Source of the DNA: Deltaproteobacteria bacterium
GTDB lineage: Bacteria > Desulfobacterota > Desulfobacteria > Desulfobacterales > Desulfatibacillaceae
NCBI GenBank assembly: GCA_019308705.1
Contig: JAFDHW010000028.1
Location: forward strand, 1-12,278
Direction of reading: 5' to 3'
DNA: 12,278 nucleotides
Below the pieces are notes generated by a model. It ran no database searches and had not been told where the DNA came from. It was given only the letters and a program-made list of their open reading frames with translations. Below are positions 6,913 through 12,278 of this stretch, one piece after another. Positions within the stretch are counted from its first letter, which is position 1, and the number at the start of each line of letters is the position of its first letter. A program made the position numbers and the translations under genes.

Positions 6913-8115
6913 TCATTGCGCCTTCTTGCGCATGAAGGTGGGGATTTCCAGGTCCTCATCCATGATCACCCTGCCGAAGCCGCCAGCCGCCTTCTTGCGG
7001 CGGAAGGTGGGCTCGTCCAGGTCCAGGACCCGGTCGTTGTCCTCGGGGGTCACGTCGCGGATGCGCTCCTCGCGGGTGCCGCCAACCTGGGAGAAGTCCG
7101 GCTTTTTGCCCAGCCGGCCCCACGCCGGGGGCATCTGCTTCTGCCGGGCCTGGTCCGTGATGCCCGTGGCGATGAGGGTGACGCGCAGTTCGTGGCCCAT
7201 GTTCTCGTCCACCGCGGTGCCCCAGATGATCTTGGCCTCTTCGCCCACCTCGTTGTAGATCTGGTCGCAGGCGTCGGTCATCTCCTGCATGGTGATGTCG
7301 GGCCCGGCGGTGATGTTCATGAGCACGGCCCTGGCGCCCTTGATGGAGATGTCCTCCAGAAGCGGGTGGTAAAGCGCCCTTTCCGCGGCCTCCACCGCAC
7401 GGTTCTCGCCGGAGGAGATGCCGATGCCCATGAGCGCCATGCCGGCCTCGGACATGGTGGTGCGCACGTCGGCGAAGTCCAGGTTCACCAGGCCCGGTTT
7501 CATGATGAGGTCCGTGATGCCCCGCACGGAGTGCAGAAGCACCTCGTCGGCCCGGCGGAACATGTCGATCAAGGTGGCGTCCTTCTGGGCCAGGGCGCGG
7601 AGCCGGTCGTTGGGGATGGTGATGACCGTGTCCGCGTTCTTCTTGAGTTCGGCCAGCCCCTCTTCGGCGATCTTGGCGCGGTGGCGGCCCTCGAAGGCAA
7701 AGGGCTTGGTGACCACGCCCACGGTGAGCGCGCCGGATTCCTTGGCGATCTGGGCGATGATGGGCGCGGCTCCGGTGCCCGTGCCGCCGCCCAGCCCGGC
7801 GGTGATGAACACCATGTGGCTGCCGGCCAGGGCATCCTTGACGGCGTCGGCGGATTCCTTGGCCGCCTCCCTGCCCATTTCCGGGTTTGCGCCTGCGCCC
7901 AGGCCCTCGGTGAGCCGTTCGCCAAGCTGGATCTTCACCTGGGCGTGGGAGTTCTCCAGGGCCTGGAGGTCCGTGTTGGCGGCGATGAACGCCACTCCCT
8001 GGAGGTTCTCCTCGATCATGTTGTTGATGGCGTTGCCCCCGGCGCCTCCCGCGCCGATGACCTTGATCTTCGCCCCTTTGCTTTCCTGGACCAGGCTGAA
8101 CTGCATCTGGGTCAT
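6913..8115 (-). CDS. ftsZ: Cell division protein FtsZ
   Basis: Tubulin-like GTPase that polymerises into the cytokinetic Z-ring; 400 aa, normal length. The GTP-binding region starts with IKVIGAGGAGGNAINNM (17-33) and the tubulin signature GLGGGTGTGAAP is at 107-118. The T7 loop NLDFADV (211-217) carries the acidic residues that activate hydrolysis in the next subunit. A linker from about 320 leads to the C-terminal peptide DLEIPTFMRKKA (388-399), which normally binds FtsA and ZipA-type partners. A second copy, DLDEPTFRRKKA, sits at 365-376. The ATG at 8115 has GGGAGG upstream; extending to 8253 would run into ftsA and add nonconserved residues. It lies 130 nt behind ftsA, a gap large enough for a promoter of its own. 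Identity is certain; only the doubled C-terminal peptide is odd. Confidence 0.99.
   Translation of the reverse strand: MTQMQFSLVQESKGAKIKVIGAGGAGGNAINNMIEENLQGVAFIAANTDLQALENSHAQVKIQLGERLTEGLGAGANPEMGREAAKESADAVKDALAGSHMVFITAGLGGGTGTGAAPIIAQIAKESGALTVGVVTKPFAFEGRHRAKIAEEGLAELKKNADTVITIPNDRLRALAQKDATLIDMFRRADEVLLHSVRGITDLIMKPGLVNLDFADVRTTMSEAGMALMGIGISSGENRAVEAAERALYHPLLEDISIKGARAVLMNITAGPDITMQEMTDACDQIYNEVGEEAKIIWGTAVDENMGHELRVTLIATGITDQARQKQMPPAWGRLGKKPDFSQVGGTREERIRDVTPEDNDRVLDLDEPTFRRKKAAGGFGRVIMDEDLEIPTFMRKKAQ
6919..7023 (-). repeat. Tandem C-terminal conserved peptide inside ftsZ
   Basis: Two 36-nt segments, 7023-6988 and 6954-6919, encode DLDEPTFRRKKA and DLEIPTFMRKKA. They match at 9 of 12 residues and are offset by 69 nt (23 codons). 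The last eight codons are nearly identical at DNA level too (ACCTTC, CGCAAGAAGGCG), which suggests duplication of the ftsZ tail, though selection on a short charged motif could give a similar result. Confidence 0.8.
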
Positions 8116-8218
8116 TTTCCCCCTCCCTTTCCAGGCCCCCCCTGTGCGGGCCCGCGTGCCGTGTATTGCAACAGGTTCGTGCTTCCTCGAATTCCTCTTT
8201 CTTGCCTGAAACCCATCC

Positions 8219-8233
8219 CGAAAATGCTTTTCG
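8219..8233. repeat. Small inverted repeat in the ftsA-ftsZ gap
   Basis: CGAAAA-TGC-TTTTCG is a perfect 6-bp inverted repeat with a 3-nt loop, 13 nt past the ftsA stop codon within a 130-nt gap. It has no T-run, so it is unlikely to end transcription. It may be chance or a weak attenuating or processing hairpin ahead of ftsZ. I find no convincing -35/-10 pair in the rest of the gap. Confidence 0.3.
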
Positions 8234-8245
8234 CCGCGGGGCGGG

Positions 8246-9472
8246 CTACACAATGTCTTTGAACCATTTCTTCATCCGGCCCATGACCCGGTCGAAGATG
8301 TTCTTGTCCCGGATGCGGAACCGTGGACGCTGGTGCTTTCTCGCCCCGTAGAGCACCAGGCCCACGGCCGTGGCGTACATGGGGTTCTGCACCACGTCCA
8401 CCAGGCCGGTTATGCCCACGGGCTTGCCCAGGCGGGTGGGAAGGTTGAACACGGATTCCGCCACCTCGGTCATGCCGTCCAGCAAGACCGCCCCGCCGGT
8501 CAAAACCACGCCCGAGCCCACGTGGCTCTCCATGCCCGAGCGGACGATCTCCTGCTTGAGCAGGGAAAAGATTTCCTCCACCCTGGGCTCCAGGATCTCC
8601 CCCAGAATCTGCCGGGGCAGCTTTCTGGGCTTTCTGCCGCCCACGCCGGGGATGTCGATGGTCTCGTCCTTGTTGATGCGCGCCGACGAGCAGGTGCCGA
8701 ACTTCTTTTTGATCATCTCCGCGTCGGCCAAAGGCGTTCTCAGGCCCACGGCGATGTCGTTGGTGAGGTTGTTTCCGCCAAGGGCCAGCACGAACGTGTG
8801 CTTGATGTGCTTTCCGGAGAACACGGCCAGGTCCGTGGTGCCGCCGCCCATGTCCACCAGGGCCACGCCCAGGTCTTTTTCCTCGGGCACCAGCACGGCC
8901 TCGGAGCTGGCCAGGGGCTCCAGCACGATGTCGATGACGTCCAGCCCCGCCTTGTTGGTGCACTTGACGATGTTCTGGGCGGATGTCACCGCGGCGGTGA
9001 CGATGTGGATCTTGGATTCCAGGCGCACGCCAACCATGCCCACGGGGTTTTCGATGCCTCCCTGGCCGTCCACGATGAACTCCTGGGGCAGGACGTGGAT
9101 CACCTCCCGGTCCATGGGGATGGCCACGGCCCGTGCCGCGTCGATGACCCGCTCCACGTCGGCGGGGGTGATCTCCGAGCCCTTGACCGCGATGATGCCA
9201 TGGCTGTTGAACCCCTTGATGTGGCCGCCGGCGATGCCCGTGTACACGTTGGAGATCTCGCAGCCCGCCATGAGCTCGGCCTCCTCCACGGCCCGCTGGA
9301 TGCTGTCCACGGTGGCCTCGATGTTCACCACCACGCCTTTTCGCAGGCCCACCGAGGGATGGGTGCCGGTGCCCACCACCTGCACCCCGTTGTCGGTGAC
9401 TTCGGCCACCACGCAGCAGATCTTGGTGGTACCGATGTCCACCCCCACCACCAGTTCGCCCTGATTAGCCAT
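8246..9472 (-). CDS. ftsA: Cell division protein FtsA
   Basis: Actin-like ATPase that tethers FtsZ filaments to the inner membrane and recruits later division proteins; 408 aa, normal length. Phosphate-1 motif VGVDIGTTKICCVVAEV is at 9-25, the FtsA-specific 1C subdomain at roughly 85-165, phosphate-2 motif ALVDMGGGTTDLAVF at 204-218, and adenosine motif VVLTGGAVLLDGM at 322-334. The last residues, NIFDRVMGRMKKWFKDIV (391-408), form the amphipathic membrane-targeting helix, with hydrophobic Phe, Val, Met and Trp on one side and Arg and Lys on the other. The ATG at 9472 is preceded by AGAAGG. It lies 54 nt after ftsQ, the usual order. Every expected motif is intact. Confidence 0.99.
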   Translation of the reverse strand: MANQGELVVGVDIGTTKICCVVAEVTDNGVQVVGTGTHPSVGLRKGVVVNIEATVDSIQRAVEEAELMAGCEISNVYTGIAGGHIKGFNSHGIIAVKGSEITPADVERVIDAARAVAIPMDREVIHVLPQEFIVDGQGGIENPVGMVGVRLESKIHIVTAAVTSAQNIVKCTNKAGLDVIDIVLEPLASSEAVLVPEEKDLGVALVDMGGGTTDLAVFSGKHIKHTFVLALGGNNLTNDIAVGLRTPLADAEMIKKKFGTCSSARINKDETIDIPGVGGRKPRKLPRQILGEILEPRVEEIFSLLKQEIVRSGMESHVGSGVVLTGGAVLLDGMTEVAESVFNLPTRLGKPVGITGLVDVVQNPMYATAVGLVLYGARKHQRPRFRIRDKNIFDRVMGRMKKWFKDIV

Positions 9473-9526
9473 GACAAGCCTTCTCTCCCGGGACCGCTTT
9501 GCGGCCCGTTCATGCCTCCCGCGGCG

Positions 9527-10342
9527 TCACGTTCCCCAGGGCCGGATGACCACCCGGTCCGGGTCCATGAGGTCCACGCTTTTCACCCGGAGCCCCTGGC
9601 CCTGGTTTAAGTCCAGCACGTGGTGCAACCGGACGAGTTTTTCGGCGAAACGGTCAAACCCCAGGTGCACGGCCACGGCCGGCCGGCCGGCCACGACGGT
9701 GAGCCCCAGGTCGCGGTCCACGCGGATCTCGGAAACCACGGATCCAGGCAACACCCAATCCGTCTGCCTGCGGGCGCGGAGGAAATCCACCACCGCGCCG
9801 TAGACGGGTGTGGGCTTTTGGCCCGCCACGGTCACGTCGGAAAACGCGAGTCCCCGCACCATGGGGAGGTTTTCGCACTCCCCGGCTCCGGCCCTCTTGA
9901 AGATCTCTCCCCTGGTGTCCATGAGGAAGCGTTCCCCCAGGTCCAGCACGGCCATGGGCACGTGCTCGGAAACCTCGATGGAAATCTTGTCCGGCAGCTG
10001 GCGGCGCACCGTGGCCCTGGCGATCCAGGGGTCGGCCAGAAGCCTTTCCCGGGCCTGGCCAAGGCGGACGGAGAGCACGTTCTGGCCCACGGCCACCCCG
10101 GCGCGGTCCAGGATCTCCTGCTTGGTGAGCCGGACGTTGCCGGAAACCTCCACGGACCTGGCCGTGAAGCAGGAGGCGTGCACTGCGGTGTCGTACATCC
10201 ACAAAAACGCGTACCCCGTGACCGAGAACAGGACCAGGAACCCGCCGCACACGGCCGCGGCGCGACACAGGGCGGCGAGCCTGCCCCGCCGATGGGACGC
10301 CGGCTTCTTGTAGCGGTTGGTTTTCGTCCGTCTACGCGCCAA
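9527..10342 (-). CDS. ftsQ: Cell division protein FtsQ
   Basis: Bitopic inner-membrane protein that links early and late divisome components through FtsB/FtsL; 271 aa. A basic cytoplasmic tail (MARRRTKTNRYKKP) precedes one transmembrane helix (about 24-49). The periplasmic POTRA domain spans about 60-130, from FTARSVEVSGN to DKISIEVSEHVPMAVL. The beta domain follows, with the typical ending VDLMDPDRVVIRP. The start codon is TTG at 10342, supported by an excellent ribosome site, GGAGGTGA, 6 nt upstream. The first 11 nt overlap the end of murB, so translation is probably coupled. Sequence conservation is low, as usual for FtsQ, but the domain plan and position between murB and ftsA leave little doubt. 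Confidence 0.96.
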   Translation of the reverse strand: MARRRTKTNRYKKPASHRRGRLAALCRAAAVCGGFLVLFSVTGYAFLWMYDTAVHASCFTARSVEVSGNVRLTKQEILDRAGVAVGQNVLSVRLGQARERLLADPWIARATVRRQLPDKISIEVSEHVPMAVLDLGERFLMDTRGEIFKRAGAGECENLPMVRGLAFSDVTVAGQKPTPVYGAVVDFLRARRQTDWVLPGSVVSEIRVDRDLGLTVVAGRPAVAVHLGFDRFAEKLVRLHHVLDLNQGQGLRVKSVDLMDPDRVVIRPWGT

Positions 10343-11273
10343 GGATCCTCACCTCCGGAACCAGTTCGATTCCAAACGCGGCAAACACCTTTTCCTTCAC
10401 CATGTCCGCCAGTCCCAGAAAATCCGCGGCGGTGGCCCTGCCCTTGTTCACCAGGAAGTTGGCGTGCACATCCGAAACCGCCGCGCCGCCCAGGCAAAGG
10501 CCCTTGCATCCTGCCCGGTCGATGAGCATGCCCGCGGGGCGGCCGTTTTCCGGGTTTTTGAAGAACGAGCCTGCGCTTCTCACTCCCGCGGGCTGGACTT
10601 TTTTGCGCCCGGCCAGGGTCTGGTCAAGCTTTTTGGCGAGCGCGGCCGGGTCTCCGGGGGAAAGGGCGAACCGCGCCCGGGTGATCACCGCCCATCCCGG
10701 ATCGCCCGGCGCCGGGCAAAGGCTGCGGTAGGCCCACTGCACCCGGCGGGCGGAAAGCCTCCTGCGCTTGCCGTCCCAGGTGACCGCGGAAAAGTCGCGC
10801 AGCGCGTCCTGCACCCCCCCTTCGGCGGTACCCGCGTTGCCCGCCACGGCCCCGCCCACGGTGCCGGGAATGCCCGCGGCGAACAGCATGCCGGAAAACC
10901 CCCGGGCCACCGCCCGGGACACGGCCCGGGCGAGGGGCGCGGCCGCCCCGGCGGAAAGCAGCGTCCCGGAGGGGGTCTTGCAAATAACCAGCCGGGAAAA
11001 CCCTTGGCCCAGCCGGGCCACCACGCCCCGGACTCCGGCGTCGGCCACCAGGAGGTTGGTGCCGCCGCCCAGGAAATGCAGGGGCAAGCCCCGCTTTTTG
11101 CACCCGGCCAGGAGATCGGCCAGGGCCTTGTCATCCGCCACGGTCACCAGGGCGTCCGCGGGCCCGCCCACTCCCAGGGCGGTGTAGGCGGCCATGGGCT
11201 CGGAAAACCTGGCGTCCGGCCCGAACCGGGCGGCGAGCCATTTCCCGGCCTCTTTGGACAGCCCGGTCTTCAT
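10332..11273 (-). CDS. murB: UDP-N-acetylenolpyruvoylglucosamine reductase MurB
   Basis: FAD enzyme that reduces UDP-GlcNAc-enolpyruvate with NADPH to UDP-N-acetylmuramate, the second committed peptidoglycan step; cytoplasmic. It has 313 aa. FAD-binding segments are LGGGTNLLVAD (68-78) and GIPGTVGGAVAGNAG (134-148). The substrate segment AYRS is at 181-184, SAGSFFKNP is at 233-241 with Ser236 as the likely proton donor, VHANFLVNKG is at 269-278, and the final catalytic Glu307 lies in PEVRI. The length and short C-terminal region fit the type II MurB, not the longer E. coli type I. The start at 11273 follows GGAGG and shares ATGA with the murC stop, so it is coupled to murC; a longer frame to 11435 would overlap murC and is rejected. 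Confidence 0.97.
   Translation of the reverse strand: MKTGLSKEAGKWLAARFGPDARFSEPMAAYTALGVGGPADALVTVADDKALADLLAGCKKRGLPLHFLGGGTNLLVADAGVRGVVARLGQGFSRLVICKTPSGTLLSAGAAAPLARAVSRAVARGFSGMLFAAGIPGTVGGAVAGNAGTAEGGVQDALRDFSAVTWDGKRRRLSARRVQWAYRSLCPAPGDPGWAVITRARFALSPGDPAALAKKLDQTLAGRKKVQPAGVRSAGSFFKNPENGRPAGMLIDRAGCKGLCLGGAAVSDVHANFLVNKGRATAADFLGLADMVKEKVFAAFGIELVPEVRILGA
10349..10356 (-). promoter_or_regulatory. Ribosome binding site fixing the TTG start of ftsQ
   Basis: GGAGGTGA on the minus strand lies 6 nt before the TTG at 10342, inside the murB coding sequence. No ATG or GTG nearby is better placed, so this site decides the ftsQ start. Confidence 0.85.
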
Positions 11274-12278
11274 GCGTCCTCCAGAAACCGGGGGCACAGT
11301 TCGTGGACGTTTCCCGCGCCCAGGGTCAACAGCACCGCGTTTTCCCCCACCCGCTCCCGCAAATGGGCCAGGGCCTCGTCGAAGTCCCGCACGCAGAAGG
11401 CGGCCTTGTGGCCCCTGGCGGCCACGGCCTTGCACAGGGAAACCGCGTCGATGCCCGGGATGGGCGCCTCGCCCGCGGGGTAGACAGGCAGGATCACCAC
11501 CTCATCGGCCTGGTAGAAGGACCGGGAAAAGTCCTCGAACAGCGCCGCGGTACGGGTGTAGCGGTGGGGTTGGAACGCCACCACCATGCGCCGGTCGGGC
11601 CAGCATTCCCGCAGGGTCTGGAGGGTGGCGGCGATCTCCGTGGGATGGTGGCCGTAGTCGTCCACCACGGTCACCCCGTTCTTCTCGCCCCGGATCTCCA
11701 GCCGCCGGTGCACGCCTTCCAGGTTCTTCAAGGCTTCGGCGGTTTTGGAGAAATCCACCCCCAGCTCGCAGCCGACGGCCACGGCGGCCAGGGCGTTGTG
11801 CACGTTGTGGCGGCCGGGCAGGTTCAGGGTCACCCGGCCCAGGTTCCTGCCGCCGGAAAGCACGCCGAAGCTGGTGGAGAACCGGTCCGTCCGGACCTCC
11901 ACGGCCCGGAAGTCGGCCTGGGCGGAAAGCCCGTAGGTGAGGCACCGGCGGTTGACCCGGGGCAAAAGGTCCGCCACGGCCGGGGAGTCGAGGCACACGA
12001 TGGAGACCCCGTAGAAGGGCACCCGGTCCACGAACCTGGCAAAACAGTCCGTGATGTGGGCCAGGTCGCGGTAGTGGTCCAGATGCTCCAGGTCGATGTT
12101 GGTGACCACGGCCACGGCGGGCGACATTTTCAGAAACGATCCGTCGCTTTCATCGGCCTCGGCCACCAGGAAGTCGCCCTTGCCCAGAAAGGCGTTGGTG
12201 CCCATCCCCTTGAGCTTTCCGCCGATGACCACCGTGGGGTCCAGGCCGCCGGCGGTGAGCACCGCGGCCACCATGGAG
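11270..12278 (-). CDS. murC: UDP-N-acetylmuramate-L-alanine ligase MurC (5' end missing)
   Basis: ATP-dependent Mur ligase that adds L-alanine to UDP-N-acetylmuramate; cytoplasmic. About 335 codons are visible of a usual 450-480. The frame enters at the window edge with SMVAAVL, the sequence that normally follows the P-loop GTHGKTTTT, so the N-terminal UDP-binding domain and P-loop lie outside the window. Visible are ADESDGSF (40-47 counted from the first Met), NIDLEHLDHY (59-68), GRHNVHNALAA (154-164), DDYGHHPTEI (205-214), FQPHRYTRT (234-242) and the C-terminal LTLGAGNV. The first Met at 12274 is internal, not a start. The stop overlaps the murB start by 4 nt. Confidence 0.98.
   Translation of the reverse strand, partial: SMVAAVLTAGGLDPTVVIGGKLKGMGTNAFLGKGDFLVAEADESDGSFLKMSPAVAVVTNIDLEHLDHYRDLAHITDCFARFVDRVPFYGVSIVCLDSPAVADLLPRVNRRCLTYGLSAQADFRAVEVRTDRFSTSFGVLSGGRNLGRVTLNLPGRHNVHNALAAVAVGCELGVDFSKTAEALKNLEGVHRRLEIRGEKNGVTVVDDYGHHPTEIAATLQTLRECWPDRRMVVAFQPHRYTRTAALFEDFSRSFYQADEVVILPVYPAGEAPIPGIDAVSLCKAVAARGHKAAFCVRDFDEALAHLRERVGENAVLLTLGAGNVHELCPRFLEDA

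Noticed and set aside
8146..8155. GCGGGCCCGC perfect palindrome before ftsZ
   Set aside because: A 10-bp all-GC palindrome is expected by chance in DNA of this composition and has no supporting context.
8116..8253. Upstream in-frame start for ftsZ adding 46 residues
   Set aside because: It would overlap the end of ftsA and lacks FtsZ similarity; the ATG at 8115 has a ribosome site.
6625..8262. 545-aa plus-strand open frame across ftsZ, and a similar 425-aa frame across ftsA (8333-9610)
   Set aside because: Both are antisense to certain genes, have His/Gly/Val-rich low-complexity translations with no domains, and arise from strong third-position GC bias of the real strand.
1..12278. CRISPR array, prophage, defence island or toxin-antitoxin genes
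   Set aside because: No regularly spaced direct repeats and no genes of those kinds; apart from the intron edge the content is housekeeping and fatty-acid metabolism.

Overview
The window reads as ordinary chromosome of a high-GC, Gram-negative bacterium. It is most likely a Desulfobacterota (former Deltaproteobacteria) fatty-acid-oxidising species. This guess rests on the run murC-murB-ftsQ-ftsA-ftsZ without ddl, a radical SAM gene of the TIGR03960 type directly behind ftsZ, a FadN-type beta-oxidation fusion, and overall protein similarity. No species-level marker is present.

Right part (about 5270-12278, all minus strand): the distal end of a dcw (division and cell wall) cluster, in transcription order murC (5' end outside the window), murB, ftsQ, ftsA, ftsZ, then a radical SAM protein. 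murC/murB overlap by 4 nt (ATGA) and murB/ftsQ by 11 nt. ftsQ starts at TTG behind a strong Shine-Dalgarno. MurC and MurB make cytoplasmic peptidoglycan precursors. FtsQ, FtsA and FtsZ build the division ring. FtsZ carries two tandem copies of its C-terminal conserved peptide.

Middle (about 3943-5273): an unrecognised 299-aa plus-strand protein converges on the radical SAM gene. Upstream of it lies a 407-bp divergent intergenic region. This holds a candidate sigma70-type promoter for the beta-oxidation operon with a dyad across its -10, plus a second, AT-rich interrupted inverted repeat.

Left part (about 150-3942, minus strand): a two-gene fatty-acid beta-oxidation operon. The first gene encodes a FadN-like 3-hydroxyacyl-CoA dehydrogenase/enoyl-CoA hydratase fusion and the second a thiolase, so together they cover hydration, oxidation and thiolysis. 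The thiolase is followed by a perfect 16-bp palindrome and then by a classical intrinsic terminator.

Left edge (1-114, minus strand): directly after the T-tract of that terminator begins the 5' end of a group II intron. It starts GTGTGCC and matches bacterial class C (IIC) domain I in order and sequence. Class C introns characteristically insert behind intrinsic terminators, so sequence and position support each other. The rest of the intron, including any reverse transcriptase, lies outside the window. This is the least ordinary element here.
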